A DNA stretch of 7,081 bases from Prevotellaceae bacterium. GTDB taxonomy: Bacteria; Bacteroidota; Bacteroidia; Bacteroidales; Bacteroidaceae. The stretch spans positions 1 through 7,081 of the forward strand of contig CAJPLH010000102.1 in NCBI GenBank assembly GCA_905371275.1. The letters run 5' to 3'. The stretch's first letter is position 1; each line of letters starts with the position of its first letter. This document shows positions 1 to 6,858 of the stretch, in pieces. A program made the position numbers and the translations under genes. The notes beneath the pieces are model-generated. The model did not search any database and was not told the origin of the DNA. It worked only from the letters and a program-made list of their open reading frames with translations.

Positions 1-344
1 GGAAGAAATCGGAAAAATGTCCGACAAAATTGCACAAACAACACGTCACTTTTTCAAAACGACACGTCGTTTCTTCACAAACAAGCGCAAGTTTCGAAAA
101 AACGTCCCACAACAGAGCAAAAACCACCAAAATTTGCGATTTTCAAAGCCGCTGAGAATCGCGTATTTCCCAACAACTTTTTCTTAGTTCGTATTTCCGC
201 GTTAAATGGAGGGGTAGGAAATGTGAACAAATCGCAAATCCCAAGGCTTTATTCCAATTCAGCCATTAGAACCTGAACATATTTTTGACGCCACAGACCG
301 AAAGTTTTTCGCAATTTACCCACCAAAAGTGGGAGACAACAGAG
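1..344. other. Non-coding left edge, A-rich, no convincing gene
   Basis: I see no gene here that I would defend. All three plus-strand frames are open from position 1 to at least 152 (stops at 153-155, 185-187 and 274-276). The stretch is rich in A and C on the plus strand, which removes T-initiated stop codons, so openness is weak evidence of coding. Frame 2 has an ATG at 17 and would give a 56-residue, very basic peptide ending at 187. It could also be the tail of a gene beginning outside the window. A 16-bp sequence at 41-56 recurs at 62-77 with 13 matches (period 21). A short hairpin AAACGA-CACG-TCGTTT lies at 57-72, and another, CCCAC-CAAAA-GTGGG, at 319-333. A TATTTTTG at 280-287 matches TAnnTTTG but has no partner -33 element. 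Confidence 0.5.
132..239. repeat. Perfect 11-bp inverted repeat, arms 86 bp apart
   Basis: The arm ATTTGCGATTT at 132-142 is the exact reverse complement of AAATCGCAAAT at 229-239. Neither end extends. It lies upstream of the candidate promoter of the large gene. An 11-bp match is unlikely by chance in 400 bp but not impossible in AT-rich sequence. It could be two copies of a protein-binding site in opposite orientation. No function can be assigned. Confidence 0.4.
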
Positions 345-372
345 TTTGCCTCGAAAATTATGTGTATATTTG
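345..372 (+). promoter_or_regulatory. Candidate Bacteroidota-type promoter of the large gene
   Basis: TATATTTG at 365-372 matches the Bacteroidota -7 consensus TAnnTTTG, and TTTG at 345-348 could be the -33 element. The gap between them is 16 bp, a little shorter than the usual 19-21 bp, so the -33 assignment is less secure than the -7. Transcription would begin near 378-382, giving a leader of roughly 95 nt before the ATG at 476. The leader contains AAGGAGG (428-434), but it is about 41 nt from that ATG, too far to act as a ribosome binding site for it. It also contains a 5-bp stem, GTCCC (420-424) with GGGAC (433-437). Confidence 0.4.
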
Positions 373-387
373 TAGGTGAAAATATAC
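364..387. promoter_or_regulatory. Operator-like inverted repeat over the -7 element
   Basis: GTATATTT (364-371) and AAATATAC (380-387) are perfect 8-bp inverted arms separated by 8 bp (centre to centre 16 bp). The left arm nearly coincides with the candidate -7 element, and the right arm covers the expected transcription start. This is the usual geometry of a repressor site for a dimeric helix-turn-helix protein. The AT-rich arms make a chance palindrome plausible, and no regulator gene is visible beside it. Confidence 0.3.
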
Positions 388-475
388 TATACTGCGCGTT
401 GCCCATTAGCCCGTGCTCCGTCCCCAAAAGGAGGGACACAATTTATACTCTACTTCTGCTCAAAAATTTCCCCCT

Positions 476-3400
476 ATGCTACAACAAGGCGAATTTTATG
501 AACTCCCCGTCATTGGAATTAGCGACGAACCGGAAGCCACTTTTTTTATCGTTCAATCTGAAGGACAGGAATACAAGGTCAAAATGTATAACTTTCAGCG
601 CAATGATTTGGAACAGCGACAACGAAGAACGCTCCCTTGTCTTGTGCGCGAAGGAAAAGATGGTTCTCTCTTTTTAGTGCAGAACACGGCCAAGATATTG
701 AGTCCATATTATGACGCAGAACAAACTTATCCGTTCATTGTTTTGCGCTCCTTGCAATGCGATAGCACGGCTTATATGCGATATGCAGCGCAAGACCATT
801 TGCAAGTTCCCATCGTGGTGACTTGTCCTGCCAATGCTGAACCGTTGCGACCTAGACAACAGATTGAAGTGAGGGTGAAGACCATCAATGAAAATAGACT
901 GCTCTTCCTGCTCGATAATCGCCCCTCTACGCAAAGTTCTGCCACCTTGTCCTCCCTTTTGAAATTAGGCAATCCTTCTCCGGCTGAACATCGCTTTTTG
1001 ACGCGTGTCCTTAGTAGTAACCCTGTTTGGCAGTCTATGCGCAAACAGCTGAAAATAAAATCTCACCAATGGCCTGTTAAAGCTATTCTTGCCACGCCTT
1101 ATGCCAACTATTGGGTGGTCAGTCCAGACAGACCCAAAGGCAGATTGAAGATAAAAAGTGGAATTTCGCTCTTAAACATTTATCGACGCATCGCTCTTCA
1201 CGTCATTGAAGACGCTGAGTGGCTCAAGGCTTTTAGTGCAACGGAAAGCGAACGTCTGCGCGATGCCATTGCCACCCGAGTGGAAATAGCGGAGTTACAG
1301 TCAGAAGCCCTGGAACTGCTGGCCAACCAGCAAGCGGAAGAAACCATCAAGGGGGTGATGTATAAACTCGACCAAACGGGCTATGTCTACAATCTGCAGC
1401 ACAAACTGAGTTTGATGATGACCATCTTCACACTCCGCAAGGATTTGTTGGAGAAGCACATCGACTCACTCCTCGATTTTATTGCGCTCCAAGGACACGC
1501 TTGGAAAAATCGCAATCTCCCTACGGCTTTTGCTCACTTCCTCGAAAGCTACATCCGCTCGAATGCTGGACGCGCCAACCGCTTCATAGGTTGCAGTTCC
1601 AACGAATCACGCCATCTTGTGGTGCGAATGATTCAGGCCATTTGCTATCTGTTGGCACTCACGGGAGGTGAGACGCAACAGAAAGGACAACTGCAAGCGA
1701 TGCTCTATTATTATCTCTCGTTGGTGGCACCTCAACGCAGCATCACTAACGAAGATTCATCACGCCAAATGGCACTTCTTCTGATGGATCGTGCCTTTTG
1801 GAATCTCATTGACCCAGAACCTTTTCAACCGTCTTTGGTGTGGCGTCAAGATTTTCGCCAATTTGAAATTTTGGCGCATCGTATGCTTGACGAACAACCT
1901 GCCATTGCTACCCTCGTTCCTCACTCTTATGAGTCGGAACTCGTGCGCTTGTCACTGAGTCGCGAGGGATTGACACTCATTCCCACGCAGACCACGTCAA
2001 CAGCGCGCAATATCTTGCCCGAAGGCCTGATTGAGTGGCAGGGCTTGCAACTTGTGGTGGAAGATCCCTCTCGCTATCGCATTGCCGCAGGCGCATCGCT
2101 CTCTGAATGGACCACTTGGTGGAGCGACGTGGAACGCTCTCTCTTCTCTCCTCATCAGGAAGAAGTTACAGCTCCTGTCCCCGTGATGCGCAAAATCGTT
2201 CCTGAAGTGGGAAACAAAGTGAAAGTGCGCGTGGTGCGTCGCCACCCCAATGAACAGACCCGATTTTATTGCATCATTGAAGACGAACGCTATTGCGGTG
2301 AGGGATGGATTGACACTTATGTCAAGGCACAGGAGACGGGAATGTTCTTCTACAACCCATTTTTCACGCTCGATTCCTTTACTTTCGAAGGACGTCCCTT
2401 GCTTTTTGAAGCAATTGTTGCAGGATGGGCAGATCCCGAATCGGAAGACGAACTTCTTGTTTTCAATGCGCAACCGCTCATTGTGGCGCAAATGCACGAG
2501 TGGATGCTCGATTTCGTGGAAGAAGACAAACCCACCAATTGCCACCTCTATGGCTATGCGGGTCAACTTTTCCGCGGAGTCACGGAAGAAGGCTACGTGG
2601 TGCTAGTGGAAGTGCCCGACGACATGGAATGCGTGCCAGGCGACGACGTTCAAGTGCGCATCACCAATGCAGAAAATGTGCGTTCCCTACGTGCAGAAGC
2701 CATCGATTTTGCCAGCGCACCAGTAGATATGAAGACGGTGACTGAAAACTTCCTCGTTGACTATGCTAATGGTGAGGTGTACGAAGCCGATGCTTCCGAC
2801 TCGTCCGTCTCTTCCGCGTCTAGCGATTGCGACAACGACAATTTGGCCGATGAAGAAGTGATGATGTGGGAAAACAATGATATGCACCTCTTGCTGCAAA
2901 TCCTCGACCACAAAGCTATGCTGGAACCTGACCACGGCAAGGCTTATGCCCTGCTTTCTGTGGCACATATTGTGGCGCGAATGTTGGAACACAAAGATTT
3001 GGTGCAATACTTTGATATGCGTCGCCAATTGCTCCGACAGATTGAACACTATCGTCTCAACCGTCAAATCAACCTCGAAGAGGTGGAGCGCATTATGCAA
3101 GATGCTCAAGGATTTATCGACCGCTACCCTTCACTTCGCGAACAAACCACTGAAATTTTACTCGTGGGAAGTATGGGAGATAAGACGAAAAACGATTTCT
3201 TGTGGAAAACGCTCAATAAAAAGACAATTTCGCCCAAACTCACGCAGTTGGCAAGTCTGATTCTCTCCTTCAATCTCACCGCGGGTTTCCCGCTCGAAGG
3301 ACAACAAGAGGACATTCGCCGACAAATCAAAGAGTTGCTTCACATTGAGGTGGAACTTCCCCAAAGCTATTCCTTTGGCATTGAAGGGCAACAACTTGAG

Positions 3401-4657
3401 TTTAAGACAAGTACTGTCTTCCCACCTGACAATGATATGCGACCGAACATTGAGGTGCAAACTTACAACTTGATGAAAGTGGTGTGCGGTATGCTCAACG
3501 CGCAAGGGGGTACACTGATGTTGGGGGTAAACGACGTGGGCGTGGCCTGCGGTTTGAAAGAGGACTTGAACTATTTTAAGGGCGATGTCGACCGCTTGAA
3601 ACGTCACGTGCGCGATAGCATCTTCCGCAGTTTTGGTGTGGCCATCAACGACCGCGTGCGCGATGAACAAGTTCCTGCTGGCAAACATCTCGTCTTGGCT
3701 TTCCACATTCCTGCTTGTCACGAACCTGTGGCTCTCGACAATGCCTACTTTGTGCGACAAGGTTCTAGCACACGCTACATTTCTTCTGCTGAAATGGTGC
3801 GCAACATTATGGCTGCGCGCAATGCAAACGACCTCAACAACTCTGAAAGTATTGTAGATTGGCAACAGGGCAACAAACAGTCGTTGGATACTACCCCAAC
3901 AATGCGCTCATTTATTGAGGATACGCAACAGTCTGAAGCTACAACGGCAGAGGTTGTCACATCAGTTGCATCAACCACTACGGAGGATGTTGTATCTACG
4001 ACGGAGGCAACTTCACCAAAGCTTTCCAACGCTTCCACCACTCCACTCGACACACTTTCCCGAATCAAAGCTGCGCATACTTCTCTCATTCGCTCTAATG
4101 TGGTGAATAGTTGGGAAGACAACTACGGGGTGGACACTGTGGCCTATCTTCGTTTCTATGACAATGGCGAATGGTGCGTGATGGACGAGGAGAATTGGGA
4201 GGACAGTTGGCTCACTTTGGCGGTGCACGACCGCGAAGAGAAGGGGGCACTGCTGATGATTTACGAAGATGGCACGATCAACCGCGTTCCAATGGAACTG
4301 TGTTTGGAGAAGGTTCGCAACAAACATTTCAAACGCTACCACGACCGCACACCGCTCTTCTTCTGTCCTGTTGCAGCGGAAGATGCTTTGCTCACGGCGT
4401 ATGAAGATGATCACGGCCACCGCTTCTTCCGCCTTGACAATGTGGAAAACATCGTTGAAGGTAAGATGCTCTCCGCTGGTAATAAGTTGGTGCGACCTTA
4501 CTTTGAGAAGTTTGTTTTCTGTGAGGTGATTCCTGCAGACAAACTCGCTGGACTGGATAAGCTTCGCAACCTCAAGGACTCTACGCTGGGTCACTCTCTC
4601 GAAATTCACTACGAACAAGAGCGCAAACTCTTAGCCAAAATCGGCATCGAAATTTAG
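476..4657 (+). CDS. Large multidomain AlbA_2 (Schlafen-type) domain protein
   Basis: This encodes 1393 residues from the ATG at 476. The frame extends to a GTG at 413, but those 21 extra codons overlap leader sequence, and the protein from 476 begins MLQQGEFYEL, a natural start for a beta-rich domain. Regions seen: beta-rich N-terminus (about 1-150); mostly helical middle (about 150-480); beta-rich, OB/S1-like stretch (about 577-760); acidic Ser/Asp linker (765-794); helices (about 800-960); AlbA_2 domain (about 970-1110); Thr/Ser-rich linker (about 1125-1205); and a C-terminal region with three Tyr-Asp/Glu-acidic/Gly motifs near 1228, 1263 and 1309. The AlbA_2 call rests on E970 and E975 with FK at 976-977, then N1008, GG at 1011-1012, G1017 and D1020, and YFVRQGSST at 1091-1099. 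The family is known as a putative nucleic-acid-binding fold shared with Schlafen nucleases, in which paired acidic residues can be catalytic. No Walker A motif is visible, so the common label 'ATP-binding protein' is unsupported. There are no signal peptide or membrane segments, so it is probably cytosolic. Its biological role is unknown. The downstream gene may be cotranscribed, as no promoter is visible between them. Confidence 0.85.
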   Translation: MLQQGEFYELPVIGISDEPEATFFIVQSEGQEYKVKMYNFQRNDLEQRQRRTLPCLVREGKDGSLFLVQNTAKILSPYYDAEQTYPFIVLRSLQCDSTAYMRYAAQDHLQVPIVVTCPANAEPLRPRQQIEVRVKTINENRLLFLLDNRPSTQSSATLSSLLKLGNPSPAEHRFLTRVLSSNPVWQSMRKQLKIKSHQWPVKAILATPYANYWVVSPDRPKGRLKIKSGISLLNIYRRIALHVIEDAEWLKAFSATESERLRDAIATRVEIAELQSEALELLANQQAEETIKGVMYKLDQTGYVYNLQHKLSLMMTIFTLRKDLLEKHIDSLLDFIALQGHAWKNRNLPTAFAHFLESYIRSNAGRANRFIGCSSNESRHLVVRMIQAICYLLALTGGETQQKGQLQAMLYYYLSLVAPQRSITNEDSSRQMALLLMDRAFWNLIDPEPFQPSLVWRQDFRQFEILAHRMLDEQPAIATLVPHSYESELVRLSLSREGLTLIPTQTTSTARNILPEGLIEWQGLQLVVEDPSRYRIAAGASLSEWTTWWSDVERSLFSPHQEEVTAPVPVMRKIVPEVGNKVKVRVVRRHPNEQTRFYCIIEDERYCGEGWIDTYVKAQETGMFFYNPFFTLDSFTFEGRPLLFEAIVAGWADPESEDELLVFNAQPLIVAQMHEWMLDFVEEDKPTNCHLYGYAGQLFRGVTEEGYVVLVEVPDDMECVPGDDVQVRITNAENVRSLRAEAIDFASAPVDMKTVTENFLVDYANGEVYEADASDSSVSSASSDCDNDNLADEEVMMWENNDMHLLLQILDHKAMLEPDHGKAYALLSVAHIVARMLEHKDLVQYFDMRRQLLRQIEHYRLNRQINLEEVERIMQDAQGFIDRYPSLREQTTEILLVGSMGDKTKNDFLWKTLNKKTISPKLTQLASLILSFNLTAGFPLEGQQEDIRRQIKELLHIEVELPQSYSFGIEGQQLEFKTSTVFPPDNDMRPNIEVQTYNLMKVVCGMLNAQGGTLMLGVNDVGVACGLKEDLNYFKGDVDRLKRHVRDSIFRSFGVAINDRVRDEQVPAGKHLVLAFHIPACHEPVALDNAYFVRQGSSTRYISSAEMVRNIMAARNANDLNNSESIVDWQQGNKQSLDTTPTMRSFIEDTQQSEATTAEVVTSVASTTTEDVVSTTEATSPKLSNASTTPLDTLSRIKAAHTSLIRSNVVNSWEDNYGVDTVAYLRFYDNGEWCVMDEENWEDSWLTLAVHDREEKGALLMIYEDGTINRVPMELCLEKVRNKHFKRYHDRTPLFFCPVAAEDALLTAYEDDHGHRFFRLDNVENIVEGKMLSAGNKLVRPYFEKFVFCEVIPADKLAGLDKLRNLKDSTLGHSLEIHYEQERKLLAKIGIEI

Positions 4658-4660
4658 AAT

Positions 4661-4738
4661 CTAGGACTAGAGGGACTAGTTTTTCTAGGCTTTCTAGTAC
4701 TTCTAGTTTTTCTAGTCCTTCTAGAGCTTCTAGCCCCC
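4661..4738 (+). repeat. Array 1: CTAG recurring every 9 bp
   Basis: CTAG occurs at 4661, 4667, 4676, 4685, 4694, 4703, 4712, 4721 and 4730. After the first step of 6 bp, every step is exactly 9 bp. The five bases between CTAG cores vary (for example TTTTT, GCTTT, TACTT, AGCTT, CCCCC), but most units end in TT, giving TTCTAGNNN. The block begins 3 bp after the stop codon of the large gene and runs into the 7-bp array. Elsewhere in the window, outside this array and its partner, I found only about seven CTAG sites by eye. Because CTAG is self-complementary, many small hairpins are possible, but none looks like an intrinsic terminator. Confidence 0.95.
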
Positions 4739-4739
4739 T

Positions 4740-4772
4740 CTAACGTCTAACGTCTAACCTCTAACGTCTATT
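4740..4772 (+). repeat. Array 1: 7-bp CTAACGT units ending at the start codon
   Basis: Units CTAACGT, CTAACGT, CTAACCT and CTAACGT begin at 4740, 4747, 4754 and 4761. A truncated fifth unit, CTATT (4768-4772), is followed directly by the ATG at 4773. Since 7 is not a multiple of 3, the TAA in each unit falls in all three frames in turn, so no upstream reading frame can run into the next gene. No Shine-Dalgarno sequence fits between array and ATG. The last 13 bp, TCTAACGTCTATT (4760-4772), recur exactly in the leader of the minus-strand exporter gene. Confidence 0.95.
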
Positions 4773-5354
4773 ATGCTCGATCTATTCATTATTGTCGTCA
4801 TCCTTTGGAGCCTATACAATGGTTGGCGCGCAGGCTTCATCCGCGAAGCCCTCTCCACCACTGGACTTCTCACAGGCCTTTTGGGTGCCTCCTTCGTCTA
4901 TTCCGCTCTTGGAGATGCGTTGGTCATTGCCACGGGCAACCCAATAAATATGGTTACCAACATCATCGCCTTCTTTCTTTTGTGGATCATCATACCGTTG
5001 GTACTCGGATTTGCTGCTACCCTACTCACTAAGATGCTCGGCAAACTCCATTTGGGAAGCATCAATTCTGCTGCAGGAGCTGCCCTCTCCTTCATAAAAT
5101 ATCTCTGCCTACTCTCTTGTGTCCTCACCGCAATGCACAGTCTAGGCATTCTCAATGAAGAACGTGTGCAAAAGTCCGTATGCTATCCACCTGTGAGTGG
5201 TGTACTCTCGTGGGCCGTTGATGCTGTTTTTGCAGAGAGGAACGACGCTTCCACCGATTCTTCCCATCAGCACACAACATCGGATGCAAGTGAAACCGAC
5301 AACAACGCATCCGACACCGTTTGGGTGCAACGCAATGGAAAGATAAAGAAGTAG
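4773..5354 (+). CDS. CvpA-family integral membrane protein
   Basis: This encodes 193 residues. Four hydrophobic segments fit the CvpA/colicin V production family fold: about 2-15, 26-46, 59-85 and 100-121. Family-like features are the acidic residue near the N-terminus (D3), the G17-x3-G21 turn followed by an amphipathic stretch (FIREALS), and a Gly/Ala-rich entry to the fourth helix (95-108). The tail after about residue 150 is polar and rich in Ser, Thr, Asp and Asn and is probably exposed, while the C-terminus is basic (KIKK). E. coli CvpA is known for its role in colicin V production and in envelope or bile tolerance. The molecular function is not settled, so only inner-membrane location and family are claimed. 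The ATG at 4773 directly follows the 7-bp repeat array, with no Shine-Dalgarno sequence. The gene lies 115 bp downstream of the large AlbA_2 gene on the same strand and converges on the exporter gene. Confidence 0.85.
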   Translation: MLDLFIIVVILWSLYNGWRAGFIREALSTTGLLTGLLGASFVYSALGDALVIATGNPINMVTNIIAFFLLWIIIPLVLGFAATLLTKMLGKLHLGSINSAAGAALSFIKYLCLLSCVLTAMHSLGILNEERVQKSVCYPPVSGVLSWAVDAVFAERNDASTDSSHQHTTSDASETDNNASDTVWVQRNGKIKK

Positions 5355-5386
5355 CAGCAAGAGCCATACCCTCTACCTACTAACGA

Positions 5387-5427
5387 CAACAATCCGCAAC
5401 GTCATTGATTGACGTTGCGGATTGTTG
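5387..5427. terminator. Bidirectional hairpin between convergent genes
   Basis: CAACAATCCGCAACGTCA (5387-5404) pairs perfectly over 18 bp with 5410-5427, leaving a 5-nt loop TTGAT. It lies 32 bp after the CvpA-like stop and 25 bp after the exporter stop on the other strand, exactly where a shared terminator is expected. There is no separate T-tract. However, the outer part of each 3' arm is ATTGTTG, U-rich in either direction, so the GC-richer inner stem with a partial U-tract could terminate transcription both ways. Confidence 0.8.
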
Positions 5428-5452
5428 CATAAATGACGAATTGAGTCTCTAA

Positions 5453-6805
5453 TCAGTCGAAAAGCGTGAAGTCCACAAATTTTCCTCTGCGTCGACGATC
5501 TTCTATCAATCTATGTAACTCTTGTTTTCGAGAAAAGGCAATCCAACGACGTGCAAAGATGTTGGGTATTGCGACTCCGATTGACAAACACAACACAATA
5601 AGTGCAGCATTGAGCAGATTACTGAACGATCCCATAAAGGCTTCTACATTGTTGCCTAAATGCACAAACCCAAAGATGCCACGATACATCAAGATGCCCG
5701 GCACCATCGGAATGACGCCTGGAATGGAAATGACGTGATTTGGGGTTCTGGTGTGGTGCACCAAACGAACGGCAACAAGCGAAATGAGGGATGCTCCTGC
5801 AAGAGAACCTAAGATCAAACCTATTTTGAAATCAAAGGCTAAAAGGTTGCGCAACAACATTCCTAAAATGCCCAAGATGGCTACCGCAGGAAGCGAACGA
5901 CGAGGAACATTGAAGTTCATGCCGAAGCCCATAGCGGAAATGGCTGTCACAATGGCGGCTTCTCCATAAGAGATATTGGGTGCCATGGCTAGGTCGCCAA
6001 GGAAGTTGTCTACATTACTGATGCTCACTGCCAGCACAATACCGAAGGCCATCGAGGCGATTTGCAATACTCCGTTGGCGAAACGCGCTAATCCCACGTG
6101 AAGATAATTGTCGAGCATATCGTCCAAGAAGTTGATAAGGGCTACTCCTGGCACTAGATAAAGGCAGCAACAAAGGAACGAGTGATAGGGATAGTTGGTA
6201 AATCCTGTGGGCAGAACAAGGAAGAGCAACCACGCCGTGAGTGTTGCAACAAAAGAGGTCATGGTGGTAACCATATAGAAGTTGAAACCACGCTTTAGCA
6301 TAAAGTATCTCACCACATAAGCCACAGCTCCCGCGATGGTCGCCGGCACAAAGGATGCCCAGTCACCGCCGAAAAGTACGGAGAATCCTCCACACCCTAA
6401 TGAAGTGCCTAACGTCACAGCCCACGCTGGATATTGAGGTTTCATCTTACGAATACGGTTGAGTTCACGCTCAAACTGCTGCACGCTGTAATCTTCGCGA
6501 ATGGCTTTCCAAGAGAGTTGACTCACAGCCGACAAAACATTCATGTTGATGGTATATTTGTCGGAGTGCATAAATCTACTAAAGGAGTGTGAGTCGTCGC
6601 TGTAATTCACCTTGATTGTGCCGTATAGCACGTCAATGTGCAAGTAGCGTTCGTCAAGTCCCAAGAAAGCTGCCACTCGCTGCATATTGCGAACGATGCG
6701 GTTGGTGTCTGCTGCACTCTCCATAAGCACCATTCCTGTGCGCAACAAGATGGTGAGTTTGCGGTGCAACTTGCGTTTATTTTGTTGAATCGTTAATGCA
6801 TCCAT
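5453..6805 (-). CDS. ThrE-type threonine/serine exporter family protein (YjjP-YjjB fusion)
   Basis: This encodes 450 residues. A cytosolic N-terminal region (about 1-122) carries the family pattern LLRTGMVLMESAADTNRI (20-37). Next come about five membrane helices (126-146, 150-170, 175-198, 205-225, 243-263), forming the YjjP/DUF1212-like half. It includes LVPGVALINFLDDM (217-230), a hallmark of the family. A second set of about five helices (281-298, 302-322, 326-346, 363-382, 395-416) forms the YjjB-like half, with IPGVIPMVPG (361-370). The C-terminus is basic. E. coli splits these halves between two proteins, whereas Corynebacterium ThrE (about 489 residues) is fused as here. ThrE exports threonine and serine, and E. 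coli YjjPB has been linked to succinate export, so the substrate here is uncertain. The ATG at 6803-6805 is preferred because a repeat array ends 3 bp before it, exactly as at the CvpA-like gene. No Shine-Dalgarno sequence or TAnnTTTG promoter is visible. Confidence 0.9.
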   Translation of the reverse strand: MDALTIQQNKRKLHRKLTILLRTGMVLMESAADTNRIVRNMQRVAAFLGLDERYLHIDVLYGTIKVNYSDDSHSFSRFMHSDKYTINMNVLSAVSQLSWKAIREDYSVQQFERELNRIRKMKPQYPAWAVTLGTSLGCGGFSVLFGGDWASFVPATIAGAVAYVVRYFMLKRGFNFYMVTTMTSFVATLTAWLLFLVLPTGFTNYPYHSFLCCCLYLVPGVALINFLDDMLDNYLHVGLARFANGVLQIASMAFGIVLAVSISNVDNFLGDLAMAPNISYGEAAIVTAISAMGFGMNFNVPRRSLPAVAILGILGMLLRNLLAFDFKIGLILGSLAGASLISLVAVRLVHHTRTPNHVISIPGVIPMVPGILMYRGIFGFVHLGNNVEAFMGSFSNLLNAALIVLCLSIGVAIPNIFARRWIAFSRKQELHRLIEDRRRRGKFVDFTLFD

Positions 6806-6808
6806 GAG

Positions 6809-6858
6809 AATAGACGTTAGACATTAGAGATTAGACGTTAGACATTAGAGGCTAGAGG
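6809..6858 (-). repeat. Array 2: 7-bp units directly upstream of the exporter start
   Basis: Read on the plus strand, seven contiguous 7-bp units fill 6810-6858: ATAGACG, TTAGACA, TTAGAGA, TTAGACG, TTAGACA, TTAGAGG and CTAGAGG. On the coding strand these read as CTAACGT-type units with G/A and G/C variation. They end TCTAACGTCTATT (6821 down to 6809), then CTC, then the ATG. This 13-bp end is identical to that of array 1 before the CvpA-like gene. TAA occurs in all three coding-strand frames. The outermost unit contains CTAG and so also begins the 9-bp block. Confidence 0.95.

Noticed and set aside
57..72. AAACGA-CACG-TCGTTT hairpin as a terminator of an upstream gene
   Set aside because: The stem has only 6 AT-rich pairs, and an interrupted T-run follows. 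It lies inside a region open in all frames, so it is too weak to call.
285..677. 130-codon plus-strand frame overlapping the start of the large gene
   Set aside because: It begins at a TTG in the promoter region, crosses the candidate promoter, and its second half is an out-of-frame reading of the well-supported large gene.
3167..3187. GSMGDKT (residues 898-904) as a Walker A nucleotide-binding loop
   Set aside because: Walker A needs G-x4-GK-S/T. Here the residue before Lys is Asp and the glycine spacing is wrong, so ATP binding is not supported.
3158..3865. 235-codon minus-strand frame opposite the AlbA_2 region
   Set aside because: It is His/Val-rich without recognisable motifs and lies wholly antisense to the conserved AlbA_2 domain, so it is a shadow of codon bias.
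4013..4618. 201-codon minus-strand frame opposite the C-terminus of the large gene
   Set aside because: It is antisense to a clear coding frame, has no family motif, and has no promoter or terminator of its own.
4661..4738. CTAG block as an array of trp-operator-like sites
   Set aside because: TrpR sites use CTAG half-sites within a specific longer palindrome. The filler here varies freely, the spacing is 9 bp, and the neighbours are unrelated to tryptophan.
4661..4772. CRISPR array
   Set aside because: Units are 7 and 9 bp with no separate unique spacers, far below the 25-40 bp repeat and spacer sizes of CRISPR, and no cas gene is present.
6810..6858. TTAGACR units as telomere-like repeats
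   Set aside because: The resemblance to TTAGGG is superficial. The array is short, internal and next to a bacterial start codon.
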